A stretch of DNA of 64,000 bases from Candidatus Scatomonas merdigallinarum (GCA_018716305.1 DVKB01000008.1:1-64000), one strand, 5' to 3'; shown: positions 23,427-31,848, numbered from the stretch's first letter. A program made the numbers and translations. Notes: generated from the sequence alone by a model not told the origin.

Positions 23427-23455
23427 TTGATTTTTTAAAGAGAACTGTTTATAAT
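23427..23455 (+). promoter_or_regulatory. Strong promoter upstream of the structured RNA and xerD
   Basis: TTGATT (23427-23432) and a perfect TATAAT (23450-23455) are 17 bases apart; transcription should begin near 23462, about 225 bases before the xerD start. The stretch 23297-23426 holds nothing else I can identify. Confidence 0.75.
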
Positions 23456-23461
23456 GGCATA

Positions 23462-23558
23462 TATGATGACACCGGGGGCAAATAGATATGCCTTTCATGC
23501 CTGCGTGAAACAGCATATCGACTTGACCCGCAAAACACCGAAAAGGAGTCATTTTTTG
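23462..23558 (+). ncRNA. Candidate structured RNA (small RNA or leader) of unknown family
   Basis: Nested helices close the whole segment: P1 ATGACaCC (23466-23473) / GGaGTCAT (23545-23552); P2 GGGgCAA (23475-23481) / TTGaCCC (23523-23529); P3 GATATGC (23485-23491) / GCATATC (23513-23519); P4 TTTCA (23493-23497) / TGAAA (23506-23510), lower case marking mismatches. The last arm of P1 runs into TTTTTT, which would act as an intrinsic terminator. The unpaired CGCAAAACACCGAAAA (about 23529-23544) could bind a ligand or RNA. I do not recognise it as a known riboswitch. It may be a free small RNA or a terminating leader of xerD. Confidence 0.5.
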
Positions 23559-23576
23559 CAAAAAAATGTGCGGATT

Positions 23577-23629
23577 TGAGATGCTTTTAGGATTGCGGGA
23601 GCGCGAAGCGATCCGTGGTGCCAGCATCA
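23577..23629 (-). repeat. Dispersed palindromic repeat, copy upstream of xerD
   Basis: On the minus strand this reads like 37169-37219: GGATCGC, a short GC-rich middle, CTCCCGCAATCCTA, with outer arms GATGC/GCATC. It can form a hairpin in RNA between the structured RNA and xerD. Confidence 0.55.
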
Positions 23630-23685
23630 GCATAGATTTTGAAGGGTGAATTGCTTTTATAATATTTCACAGAGGGACATAAGAT

Positions 23686-24570
23686 ATGATAAATGCAATT
23701 CAGGAGTATCTCCAATATTTACATAATGTAAAGAAAACCTCCCGCAATACGGAGATTTCCTACGAAAGGGATCTGCGGAAAGCGGAGGTCTATTTTAAGG
23801 AACAGAAAATTACAGAGCCGTCACAGATCACATCCACCAATCTGAATTCCTATATGCTATATCTGGAACGGGAAAAGCTGTCGCCGGCCACGGTTTCACG
23901 GAGTATCGCGGCGCTCCGTTCTTTTTTTCAGTATCTGGTGAAGGAGCAGGGGCTGAGAAACGATCCCACAGAAACCCTGCGTCCGCCCAGGGTGGAGAAA
24001 AAAGCGCCGGCGATTCTGACCGTGGAGGAGGTGGATCTTCTTCTGCGTCAGCCGGAGGAGGACACGCCCAAAGGGATGCGGGACCGGGCCATGCTGGAGC
24101 TTCTGTATGCCACAGGCATACGGGTCAGCGAACTTACAGGCCTGAAGCTTGCGGATCTCAACTGGCAGATGGGGTATATTACCTGCAGGGAACATGACAG
24201 GGACAGAATGGTGCCTTTCGGCGAAATGACCAGAAAGGCTTTGAGCCGATATCTGAGGGAGGGTCGGGAGAAGCTTTTAAAGGGCCGGGAAAGCGCCTAC
24301 CTGTTTACCAACTGCAGCGGAAATCCCATGAGCCGTCAGGGATTCTGGAAAATTCTGAAGGGATACGCTTCGGCGGCAGGGATTACGGCGGATATTACGC
24401 CCCACACCCTGCGCCATTCTTTTGCGGCCCATATGCTGCAGAACGGGGCGGATTTAAAGAGCGTGCAGGAAATGCTGGGACATTCCGATATTTCCACCAC
24501 GCAGATGTATCTGAATATGGGGATTTACAGGATCCGGGAGGTATACAGCCGTTCCCATCCCCGAAAATAG
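23686..24570 (+). CDS. xerD: XerD-like tyrosine recombinase
   Basis: 294 residues, normal length. The N-terminal SAM-like DNA-binding domain (1-95) includes YLQYLHNVKKTSRNTEISYERDL. The catalytic domain has the first Arg in ATGIRVSELTGL (near 147), HTLRHSFAAHML with His-x-x-Arg (near 244), LGHSDISTTQMYL with His and the Tyr nucleophile (near 275). Xer proteins resolve chromosome dimers at dif. One oddity: the beta-hairpin where Xer proteins carry the catalytic Lys (usually GKGxKxR) reads CREHDRDRMVPFG here, without Lys. It may be an accessory recombinase rather than the housekeeping XerD. Confidence 0.85.
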   Translation: MINAIQEYLQYLHNVKKTSRNTEISYERDLRKAEVYFKEQKITEPSQITSTNLNSYMLYLEREKLSPATVSRSIAALRSFFQYLVKEQGLRNDPTETLRPPRVEKKAPAILTVEEVDLLLRQPEEDTPKGMRDRAMLELLYATGIRVSELTGLKLADLNWQMGYITCREHDRDRMVPFGEMTRKALSRYLREGREKLLKGRESAYLFTNCSGNPMSRQGFWKILKGYASAAGITADITPHTLRHSFAAHMLQNGADLKSVQEMLGHSDISTTQMYLNMGIYRIREVYSRSHPRK

Positions 24571-24590
24571 GTACAGGGAGGCAAGAGAAT

Positions 24591-25736
24591 ATGAATTACA
24601 GGAGACTGGGCAAAACAGGGCTGATGGTCAGCGAGATCGGACTGGGGGCGGAGTGGCTGGAGCGCCATAACGAGGCGGAGGTAAAAGAAATCATCGACCT
24701 CTGCGGGGAGAACGGAATCAATATCCTGGATTGCTGGATGCCGGAGCCCAAGGTCCGCGCGAATATCGGAAAGGCGATCCGGGGAAAAAGGGATCGCTGG
24801 ATCATCCAGGGGCATCTGGGCTCCACCTGGCAGGAAGGCCAGTATGTCCGCAGCAGGGAGCTGCCAGTTGTCAAAGAGGCGTTTCAGGATCTGCTGGAGA
24901 GACTGGAGACAGACTATATCGACCTGGGCATGATCCATTATGTGGATTCTGTAAAGGAATACCGACAGATTATGGACGGAGAGTTCATTGAGTATGTAAA
25001 AGAACTGAAGGAAAAGGGCGTTATCCGCCATATCGGCATGAGCACCCACAACCCGGATACCGCCCGGCTGGCGGCAGAGAGCGGCATAGTGGAGATGCTC
25101 CTTTTCAGTATCAATCCGGCCTTTGACATGATGCCGGCCACAGACAATCTGGATAATTATTTCGCGGAGGAATACGCAGAGGAGCTGGGAGGCATTGCCC
25201 CGGAGAGGGCGGAGCTGTACCGGATCTGCGAGCAGAGGGATGTGGGGATCACGGTCATGAAAGGGTTTGCGGGAGGAAGGCTCTTTGACGCGGCCCGGTC
25301 TCCCTTCGGAGTGGCACTGACTCCGGCGCAGTGCATCCACTACGCCCTGACCCACCCGGCGGTGGCCAGCATCCTGGCAGGCTTCGATACCCCGGAACAG
25401 GTGCGGGAAGCGGCAGCCTACGAGACGGCCTCGGAGGAGGAAAAGGATTACGCCAGCGTTCTGGCCCATGCGCCCAGGCACGCCTATCTGGGCCAGTGCA
25501 CCTACTGCGGCCACTGCAGGCCCTGCCCGGAAGAGATCGATATTGCCATGGTCAACAAGCTTTACGACCTGGCGGCCATGCAGCCGGAGGTGCCGTCTTC
25601 CGTAAGGGAACACTATAAGGCTCTGGAGAAGCATGCCGGCGACTGCATCGGCTGCCAAAGCTGCGAGGATCGGTGCCCCTTCCGGGTGCCGGTGGCGGAG
25701 CGGATGGCGAAAGCCAGAGAAGTGTTTGGAATGTAA
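24591..25736 (+). CDS. Aldo/keto reductase with C-terminal 4Fe-4S ferredoxin domain
   Basis: 381 residues. Residues 1-280 form an aldo/keto reductase barrel: RRLGKTGLMVSEIGLGAEWL, DYIDLGMIHYVDS and GVIRHIGMSTHNPDTA. The usual Asp-x-x-x-Tyr site is changed: the family GxxxDxAxxYG segment reads NGINILDCWMPEPK, so the catalytic Tyr is not evident. Residues 300-381 carry CTYCGHCRPCP and CIGCQSCEDRCPF, two Cys clusters for Fe-S. Such proteins are electron-transferring oxidoreductases of unknown substrate. It starts 20 bases after xerD and is probably co-transcribed. A strong bidirectional hairpin separates it from the convergent aroF gene. Confidence 0.85.
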   Translation: MNYRRLGKTGLMVSEIGLGAEWLERHNEAEVKEIIDLCGENGINILDCWMPEPKVRANIGKAIRGKRDRWIIQGHLGSTWQEGQYVRSRELPVVKEAFQDLLERLETDYIDLGMIHYVDSVKEYRQIMDGEFIEYVKELKEKGVIRHIGMSTHNPDTARLAAESGIVEMLLFSINPAFDMMPATDNLDNYFAEEYAEELGGIAPERAELYRICEQRDVGITVMKGFAGGRLFDAARSPFGVALTPAQCIHYALTHPAVASILAGFDTPEQVREAAAYETASEEEKDYASVLAHAPRHAYLGQCTYCGHCRPCPEEIDIAMVNKLYDLAAMQPEVPSSVREHYKALEKHAGDCIGCQSCEDRCPFRVPVAERMAKAREVFGM

Positions 25737-25752
25737 AAGTCAGATAATCAGG

Positions 25753-25784
25753 AAGGACCGCTGCGGTTGAAGCAGCGGTCCTTC
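25753..25784. terminator. Bidirectional terminator between convergent genes
   Basis: AAGGACCGCTGC (25753-25764) and GCAGCGGTCCTT (25772-25783) form a perfect 12-bp stem around a seven-base loop, between two convergent stops. Confidence 0.75.
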
Positions 25785-25841
25785 TGTATGAGTAAAGGTT
25801 TTTATAATGTCTTCCGCGGGAAGAAGGGATGGAGCGAATTC

Positions 25842-26876
25842 TCAGCACAGTTCCGCTATCTCGTAGATCAGCCGTTCGGATTCCTCCCAGCCCAGGCAGG
25901 GATCGGTGATGGATTTGCCGTAAATGTGCTGGCCGCAGCCGATCTTCTGGGCTCCGGGCTCCAGATAGCTTTCGATCATGAGGCCCTTTACCAGGGCATA
26001 GATCCGTGGATCGTAGTGGCGGCTTCGCAGTACCTCCCGGGTGATTCGGATCTGCTGTTCGTATTTTTTGTTGGAGTTGGAGTGGTTGGTATCTACGATG
26101 GCAGCCGGATTTTTCAGACCGGTCTGCTCGTACTTGTCCAGCAGCAGTTCCAGATCCTCGTAGTGGTAGTTGGGGATGGCGTTGCCGTGTTTGTTGGTGG
26201 CTCCCCGGAGGACGGTGTGGGCCAGGGGATTTCCTGTGGAATGGGTCTCCTTGCCCCGGTAGATAAAGGTGTGGCCGTTCTGGGCGGCGATAACGGAGTT
26301 CAGCATAACGGAAAGGTCGCCGCTGGTGGGGTTCTTCATGCCCACCGGGATATCGATGCCGGACACTGTAAGCCGGTGCTGCTGATTTTCCACAGAGCGG
26401 GCGCCGATGGCCACGTAGGACAGGAAATCAGACACGTAGCTCCAGTTGTCCGGATACAGCATCTCATCGGCGGCGGAAAGACCTGACTCCTCCAGAGCGC
26501 GGATGTGCATATGGCGCATGGCGATGAGTCCCTGGGCCAGGTCCGGTTTTTTCTCCGGATCCGGCTGGTGGACAATGCCCTTGTAGCCTTCCCCGGTAGT
26601 TCTGGGTTTGTTGGTATAAATTCTGGGAATCAGGATCAGCTTTTCCGCAACTTTTTCCTGTACTTTCACCAGACGGCTGACGTAATCGCAGACCGCGTCC
26701 TCATTATCCGCGGAACAGGGCCCGATGATTACCAGAAACTGATTGGATTCTCCGGTGATGACTTTACGGATGGCTTCATCCCGGGTTTCTTTCGCCTTCC
26801 GGGCCCGGGGGGAGAGGGGATATTTCTCCTGAATCTCTTTGGGGGACGGAAGGGGTTTCATCATGGAAAAACTCAT
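25842..26876 (-). CDS. aroF: 3-deoxy-7-phosphoheptulonate (DAHP) synthase, AroF/G/H type
   Basis: 344 residues. First step of the shikimate pathway: PEP plus erythrose 4-phosphate gives DAHP. Class I-alpha features are plain: LVIIGPCSADNEDAVCDY, RIYTNKPRTTGEGYKGI, IGARSVENQQHR, MKNPTSGD, FIYRGKETHSTGNPLAHTVLRG, IVDTNHSNSNK and IESYLEPGAQ near the end. The start is MSFSMMKPL (26874-26876) because ATAGGAG precedes it; an upstream ATG has no ribosome site. It lies downstream of the flippase gene on the same strand, separated by a hairpin. No leader peptide for attenuation is visible. Confidence 0.96.
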   Translation of the reverse strand: MSFSMMKPLPSPKEIQEKYPLSPRARKAKETRDEAIRKVITGESNQFLVIIGPCSADNEDAVCDYVSRLVKVQEKVAEKLILIPRIYTNKPRTTGEGYKGIVHQPDPEKKPDLAQGLIAMRHMHIRALEESGLSAADEMLYPDNWSYVSDFLSYVAIGARSVENQQHRLTVSGIDIPVGMKNPTSGDLSVMLNSVIAAQNGHTFIYRGKETHSTGNPLAHTVLRGATNKHGNAIPNYHYEDLELLLDKYEQTGLKNPAAIVDTNHSNSNKKYEQQIRITREVLRSRHYDPRIYALVKGLMIESYLEPGAQKIGCGQHIYGKSITDPCLGWEESERLIYEIAELC

Positions 26877-26909
26877 GGTATTTTCTCCTATCTTCACTGG
26901 GTCAAATAT

Positions 26910-26939
26910 GGCGGCAGGGCTTCTGCGGGCCCTGCCGTC
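26910..26939 (-). terminator. Hairpin between the flippase gene and aroF
   Basis: GGCGGCAGGGC (26910-26920) pairs with GCCCTGCCGTC (26929-26939) with one mismatch. On the minus strand it is followed by ATATTTG, a weak tail, so termination is probably partial. Confidence 0.5.
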
Positions 26940-26962
26940 TAATTTATCATGATACTACATTC

Positions 26963-28498
26963 TCAGGAAGTTGTCGAGTTCCGTAAGATATATTTTTTCC
27001 ATTCCTCCGGAAAGAAAACCAGATAGCCGGGCAGCAGAAGCAGAAGCCGCAGAAGAAGCTTCGGCAGAGAAGCCAGGGGAAACAGACCGTCGATCCAGCC
27101 GGAGACGCACAGGCAGATGCCCAGGCTCAGGGCGAAGGCGGCGGCAGGCTTCAGGATCCAGGCGGCGGGCCGGAAGCGGAAGAAAGCCAGGCGTCTGAGA
27201 AACAGAAGATTCAGGGCGCAGGCGGTGAGTTCCCCGGCCAACAGCCCGAAAAGATAGCCCCGGATCCCCCAAACCGGCACTGCCAGCAGGACAAAACCAA
27301 TGCGGACGCCCAGGGAGACGGCATTTTCCAGAAAGTGCAGCCGGGTTTTTCCCAGGCCGTTGAGAATGCTGGAAAGGGTGCTGTTGAGGTAGAGAAAAGG
27401 ACTCAGAAAGGCCAGGATTTTTAAAAAGGCCCCGGCGGCAGGGCTCCCGAACAGCATGGTTCCCAGGCTTCCGCCGAAAAAGAAAAACACCCCGGCGGCA
27501 AAGATTCCCAGCAGCAGGCAGTAATGAACCGTAGATTCGATGGTACGGCGGATGCGGGCCGTCTGTCCTCTGGCCTGGTCCTCCGCCACGCTGGGAAGGA
27601 GCATGACGGCAATGGAATTGGTAATCGCCGAGGGAAAGAACAGCATGGGCATAGCCATGCCGGTGAGAACTCCGTAGAGACTTAAGGCTTCCCGGCTGCT
27701 GAGTCCGGAGGACAGCAGCATGCCGGGAATCAGGATGGCTTCCGTGCTGTGGAGAATGGTGACCATGACATGGTTCAGGGTCAGAGGGACGGCCAGGGAG
27801 AGGATTTCGCCTGCTCTTTTCCCCGGCTTTTCCAGAGTGTGCAGCGCGTACCGGTGCTTGCCGGTTTCCATATTGAGGAGGATCAGGGAGAAAAGACAGG
27901 AGGCAAGTTCTCCGGCCAGAGCGCCGGCGGCGGCCAGAGCGGCGGTGGGGACGATCTGCTTTTCCTGTGCCACCCCGTAGCAGAGAAACGAGACGCAGAT
28001 CCGGACTCCCTGTTCCAGCAGCTGTCCCAGAGCCGGGATTCCGGTCCGGCGGCGGCCGTAGTAGTAGGAGGTCACACAGGCGTGGACGCAGGCCATGGGC
28101 AGGGAAAAGGAAAAGATCCGCAGCAGGGGAGCGCACCGGATTTCCCGCAGGCCGTACAGGCTCAGAGGTTCCGCGAAGCGGTACAGGAGAAAAGCGGCCC
28201 CCAGAGACAGAAAAAGGGACAGGAACAGTCCGGTGAAAAAGGTATCAAAAGCCTTTTTCGGCTGCTGCCTGGCGAACCGGGCGGCAATGAGCCGGGACAG
28301 AGCGGACTGAATGCCGGTGACACAGACGGAGAAGGCCAGAAGATACAAGGGCATGGCCAGCTGATAAATTCCGATCTGTTCCGCACCGATGGCGCGGGAG
28401 AGGAATATTTTATAGAAAAACCCCGCGATCCGGCTGATGAGGCCGGCTGCCGTCAGGATCAGAGTCCCTTTCAGCAATCCTTTCTTATATTCTGACAC
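26963..28498 (-). CDS. spoVB: Polysaccharide flippase, stage V sporulation protein B-like
   Basis: 511 residues with about 12-14 membrane helices. The opening MSEYKKGLLKGTLILTAAGLISRIAGFFYKIFLSRAIGAEQIGIYQLAMPLY matches the MOP/Wzx-type flippases close to SpoVB and MurJ-like lipid II translocases. In spore formers SpoVB is needed for cortex peptidoglycan. Other paralogues (YtgP, YabM types) share the same features, so the exact sporulation role is not certain. It is transcribed ahead of aroF and diverges from the Rrf2 gene; the gap 28499-28644 holds the Rrf2 promoter. Confidence 0.82.
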   Translation of the reverse strand: MSEYKKGLLKGTLILTAAGLISRIAGFFYKIFLSRAIGAEQIGIYQLAMPLYLLAFSVCVTGIQSALSRLIAARFARQQPKKAFDTFFTGLFLSLFLSLGAAFLLYRFAEPLSLYGLREIRCAPLLRIFSFSLPMACVHACVTSYYYGRRRTGIPALGQLLEQGVRICVSFLCYGVAQEKQIVPTAALAAAGALAGELASCLFSLILLNMETGKHRYALHTLEKPGKRAGEILSLAVPLTLNHVMVTILHSTEAILIPGMLLSSGLSSREALSLYGVLTGMAMPMLFFPSAITNSIAVMLLPSVAEDQARGQTARIRRTIESTVHYCLLLGIFAAGVFFFFGGSLGTMLFGSPAAGAFLKILAFLSPFLYLNSTLSSILNGLGKTRLHFLENAVSLGVRIGFVLLAVPVWGIRGYLFGLLAGELTACALNLLFLRRLAFFRFRPAAWILKPAAAFALSLGICLCVSGWIDGLFPLASLPKLLLRLLLLLPGYLVFFPEEWKKYILRNSTTS

Positions 28499-28560
28499 GG
28501 AAACATCCTCCGGCTGCTGTTGTGAATAATCTATGCCTGAAAAAGAAAAGGTATGTCTGC

Positions 28561-28626
28561 TTGACAGAGAGAAACAGATATGATATTCTGAGGAAGAATT
28601 AATCCGACATAATTACTCGGAATTAA
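28561..28626 (+). promoter_or_regulatory. Rrf2-nifS promoter with a long palindromic operator
   Basis: TTGACA (28561-28566) and TATTCT (28584-28589) are 17 bases apart. Downstream, TTAATCCGA (28599-28607) and TCGGAATTAA (28617-28626) form an inverted repeat with AT-rich middle, covering the expected transcript start. It is placed for self-repression by the Rrf2 protein encoded next. Confidence 0.65.
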
Positions 28627-28644
28627 AAAGAGGGTGCTGTAATT

Positions 28645-29106
28645 ATGAAATTGTCCACGAGAGGAAGGTACGGACTGCGGGCCATGGTGGATCTGGCTGC
28701 CAACAGCGGGGAGGAAGCGGTCTGTATTCAGAGCATCGCCCGCCGGCAGAATATATCCGAGAGCTATCTGGAACAGCTGGTGCGGCTGCTGAGAAAGGCA
28801 GGACTGGTGACGAGCGTCCGGGGAGCCGGAGGCGGCTATCGGCTGGCAAAACCGGCAGATTCCATTTCCGTGGGGGACGTTCTGCGGGCCCTGGAGGGAA
28901 ATCTGGACGCGGTTTCCTGCGGAGCTTTTCAGAAGGAACATCCCTGCCGGGGAGCGGATCAATGTGTGACCAAGTATGTATGGAAAAAAATCAATGACGC
29001 CATTGGCCAGGCGGTAGATTCCATCCGGCTTTCAGAGCTGGTGGAGGAGAACCGGAAGATCCGGGAGCAGGGCGTCGAAGCCATAGAGAATGTATGCGGC
29101 AATTAA
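28645..29106 (+). CDS. Rrf2-family regulator (IscR/CymR-like)
   Basis: 153 residues. Winged helix at 1-65: MKLSTRGRYGLRAMVDLA, SIARRQNISESYLEQLVRLLRKAGLV, then SVRGAGGGYRLAKPADSISVGDVLRALEG. Three Cys residues (CGAFQKEHPCRGADQC, about 92-107) match the IscR pattern for a [2Fe-2S] cluster, unlike CymR, which lacks them. It directly precedes nifS and nifU, so it most likely senses Fe-S status and represses this operon through the palindrome at 28599-28626. AGAGGGTGC precedes the ATG. Confidence 0.88.
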   Translation: MKLSTRGRYGLRAMVDLAANSGEEAVCIQSIARRQNISESYLEQLVRLLRKAGLVTSVRGAGGGYRLAKPADSISVGDVLRALEGNLDAVSCGAFQKEHPCRGADQCVTKYVWKKINDAIGQAVDSIRLSELVEENRKIREQGVEAIENVCGN

Positions 29107-29124
29107 GGAAAAGGAGAGAAGACC

Positions 29125-30318
29125 ATGATCTATTTAGACAACGCGGCGACTACAAAGACGGCTCCGGAAGTAGTGGAGGCTATGCTTCCCTATTTTTCAG
29201 AGCATTATGGAAATCCGTCCAGCATTTATTCCCTGGCCGGAGAAAGCAAGGACGCGGTGACAAAAGCCAGGGAGACCATCGCCGGGATCCTGGGAGCCAG
29301 GACGGAGGAGATTTATTTTACCGCCGGGGGAACCGAGTCGGACAACTGGGCCATCAAGGCTGCCTTTGAAGCTTACAAGGCAAAGGGCAATCACATCATT
29401 ACCACAAAAATTGAGCACCACGCGGTTCTGCACACCTGCCAGTACCTGGAAAAGGAGCGGGGGGCAAAGGTCACTTATCTGGATGTGGATGAAAACGGTC
29501 TGGTAAAGCTGGAGGAGCTGGAGAAAGCTATTACCCCGGAAACCATTCTGATCTCCGTCATGTTTGCCAACAATGAAATCGGAACCATTCAGCCTGTCCG
29601 GGAGATCGGCATGATTGCCCGGGAACACGGGATTCTTTTCCACACGGACGCGGTCCAGGCTTTCGGCCAGCTGCCCATAGACGTGGATGCCTGCCGCATC
29701 GATATGTTAAGCTCCAGCGCCCACAAAATCAACGGCCCCAAGGGCATCGGATTTCTGTATATCCGCAAAGGGGTAAAGATCCGTTCCTTTGTCCACGGCG
29801 GCGCCCAGGAGAGAAAACGCCGGGCCGGCACGGAGAATGTGCCGGGCATTGTGGGATACGGAGCTGCCGCGAAGCTGGCGGCAGATACCATGGAGGAGCG
29901 GACCGCCAAAGAGAGAGAACTGAGGGATTATATGATCGGGCGCATTCAGTCGGAGGTGGAGTGCTGCCGCCTGAACGGAGACCCGGTGAAGCGTCTGCCC
30001 AATAATGTAAACTTCAGCTTTGAATTTGTGGAGGGAGAATCTCTGCTGATTATGCTGGATATGGAAGGGATCTGCGCATCCAGCGGCTCCGCCTGCACTT
30101 CGGGTTCCCTGGATCCCTCTCATGTTCTGCTGGCCATCGGCCTGCCCCATGAGCTGGCTCACGGATCCCTGCGGCTGACCCTTTCCGCGGAGACCACAAA
30201 GGAAGAAATTGACTATACAGTGGATAAAATCAAAGAGATCGTGGCAAAACTCAGAAATATGTCCCCCCTTTATGAAGATTACGCGGCGGGAAAGACAAAA
30301 TCCATGATCAAAGGATAA
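29125..30318 (+). CDS. nifS: Cysteine desulfurase, NifS/IscS type
   Basis: 397 residues. PLP enzyme that takes sulfur from cysteine and passes it as persulfide to the scaffold and to tRNA-thiolating enzymes. Seen: YLDNAATT at the start, GGTESDNWA, EHHAVLHT, SSSAHKINGPKG with PLP Lys201, RRAGTENVPGIVG, and SSGSACTSG with catalytic Cys324. The mobile loop is of the longer NifS/IscS type. Neighbours are the scaffold gene (26 bases on) and mnmA, both users of its sulfur. Confidence 0.95.
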   Translation: MIYLDNAATTKTAPEVVEAMLPYFSEHYGNPSSIYSLAGESKDAVTKARETIAGILGARTEEIYFTAGGTESDNWAIKAAFEAYKAKGNHIITTKIEHHAVLHTCQYLEKERGAKVTYLDVDENGLVKLEELEKAITPETILISVMFANNEIGTIQPVREIGMIAREHGILFHTDAVQAFGQLPIDVDACRIDMLSSSAHKINGPKGIGFLYIRKGVKIRSFVHGGAQERKRRAGTENVPGIVGYGAAAKLAADTMEERTAKERELRDYMIGRIQSEVECCRLNGDPVKRLPNNVNFSFEFVEGESLLIMLDMEGICASSGSACTSGSLDPSHVLLAIGLPHELAHGSLRLTLSAETTKEEIDYTVDKIKEIVAKLRNMSPLYEDYAAGKTKSMIKG

Positions 30319-30344
30319 AGAAATGCTAAATGGAGGAAACAGGT

Positions 30345-30782
30345 ATGTACAGTGAAAAAGTGATGGATCATTTTCAGAATCCCCGGAATGTGGGAGAAAT
30401 CGAGAACGCCAGCGGCGTGGGCACGGTGGGAAACGCCAAGTGCGGAGATATTATGCGGATGTATCTGGATATTGACGACAGCGGAGTGATCCGGGACTGC
30501 AAATTTAAGACCTTCGGCTGCGGGGCCGCTGTGGCTACCAGCAGCATGGCCACGGAGCTGGTAAAGGGCAAGACCATCCAGGAAGCCCTGGAGGTGACCA
30601 ATAAGGCGGTGATGGATGCCCTGGACGGGCTGCCGCCGGTGAAGGTGCACTGTTCTCTTCTGGCGGAGGAGGCCATTCACGCGGCCCTTTGGGATTACGC
30701 GGAGAAACATCACATTAAAATTGAAGGCCTGGAAAAACCCAAGTCGGACATCAGCGAAGGCGAGGAAGAGGAAGAGTACTGA
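30345..30782 (+). CDS. nifU: Fe-S cluster scaffold, IscU-type NifU-like protein
   Basis: 145 residues from MYSEKVMDHFQNPRNVG; the ATG at 30345 has GGAGG eight bases upstream. Conserved ligands are Cys33 (AKCGD), Cys59 (FGCGAA) and Cys103 (HCSLL), with the Asp after Cys33 typical of scaffold proteins. It lacks the ferredoxin-like and C-terminal domains of true nitrogenase NifU. It receives sulfur from NifS and builds [2Fe-2S]/[4Fe-4S] clusters. The Glu-rich tail (SEGEEEEEY) doubles as the ribosome site for mnmA, which starts one base after its stop. Confidence 0.94.
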   Translation: MYSEKVMDHFQNPRNVGEIENASGVGTVGNAKCGDIMRMYLDIDDSGVIRDCKFKTFGCGAAVATSSMATELVKGKTIQEALEVTNKAVMDALDGLPPVKVHCSLLAEEAIHAALWDYAEKHHIKIEGLEKPKSDISEGEEEEEY

Positions 30783-30783
30783 T

Positions 30784-31848
30784 ATGCCCGGAAAAAAAGT
30801 TATCGTGGGCATGTCCGGAGGCGTGGATTCCTCCGTGGCCGCGTATCTTCTGAAAGAACAGGGCTACGAGGTTCTGGGGGTTACCATGCAGATCTGGCAG
30901 GAGGGGGAGGAAGAAGGCTGCTGCGGGCTGTCGGCGGTGGAGGACGCCCGCAGGGTGGCCCGCCTGCTGGACATTCCCTATTATGTGCTGAATTTTAAGC
31001 AGGAGTTTCAGAAAGCCGTCATGGACTATTTTGCCCGGGAGTATCTCTCCGGCCGGACGCCCAATCCCTGCATTGCCTGCAACCGCTATGTGAAGTGGGA
31101 GGCGCTGCTGGACCGGGCCAGGGTCCTGGGGGCGGATTACATCGCCACCGGACATTATGCCAGAATCGAGAAATGCGCGAACGGACGGTACGCGGTAAAA
31201 AATTCCGTAACCTCCGGCAAGGATCAGACCTATGCCCTGTACCGGCTGACCCAGGAGCAGCTGCGGCATACTCTGATGCCGGTGGGAAGCTACACCAAAG
31301 AACAGATCCGGGAGCTGGCGGAAAAACTGGGCCTTCCGGTGGCCGGCAAGCGGGACAGCCAGGAGATCTGTTTTATTCCGGACAAGGATTACGCCGGTTT
31401 TATTGAGCGGTATACGGGAATCCGCATGCCGGAAGGAAATTTTGTCACGGAGCAGGGAGAGATCCTGGGCCGACATAAGGGAATCACCCATTATACCATC
31501 GGCCAGCGCCGGGGACTGGGACTGCCCATGGGCCGCCGGGTCTTTGTGAAGGAGATCCGTCCCAGGACCAATGAAGTGGTCATCGGGGAGGGGGAGGAAG
31601 TGTTCTCCGATTCCCTGGAGGCGGACCGGGTGAATTACATGGCAGTGCCGGAGCCAAAGATCGGGGAGGCCGGACGCTACACCGCCAAGATCCGCTACGG
31701 CCACAAGGGGACCGCCTGCACGGTCACCCGGGTGGGGGAGGATCGGATCCGCTGCGACTTTGATGAGCCGGTGCGGGCGGTAACCCCGGGACAGGCCGTG
31801 GTCTTTTACCGGGACGGCCGCGTGGCGGGAGGAGGGACAATCTTATGA
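30784..31848 (+). CDS. mnmA: tRNA-specific 2-thiouridylase
   Basis: 354 residues from ATG 30784. MnmA adenylates and thiolates U34 of tRNA-Lys, -Glu and -Gln. Seen: the PP-loop GMSGGVDSSVAAYLL, catalytic Cys99 in NPCIACN (Cys96 also present), GHYAR, the DQTYALYRL block, QEICFIPD with Cys196 as second catalytic Cys, and GQRRGLGLP. The sulfur donor NifS is two genes upstream, so the operon joins Fe-S assembly and tRNA thiolation. The next gene overlaps its stop by four bases. Confidence 0.96.
   Translation: MPGKKVIVGMSGGVDSSVAAYLLKEQGYEVLGVTMQIWQEGEEEGCCGLSAVEDARRVARLLDIPYYVLNFKQEFQKAVMDYFAREYLSGRTPNPCIACNRYVKWEALLDRARVLGADYIATGHYARIEKCANGRYAVKNSVTSGKDQTYALYRLTQEQLRHTLMPVGSYTKEQIRELAEKLGLPVAGKRDSQEICFIPDKDYAGFIERYTGIRMPEGNFVTEQGEILGRHKGITHYTIGQRRGLGLPMGRRVFVKEIRPRTNEVVIGEGEEVFSDSLEADRVNYMAVPEPKIGEAGRYTAKIRYGHKGTACTVTRVGEDRIRCDFDEPVRAVTPGQAVVFYRDGRVAGGGTIL

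Noticed and set aside
23462-23558. c-di-GMP-I riboswitch
   Set aside because: GGGGCAAA and CGCAAAAC segments recall the family, but the second hairpin, tetraloop-receptor arrangement and conserved GCAAAGCC core are missing.
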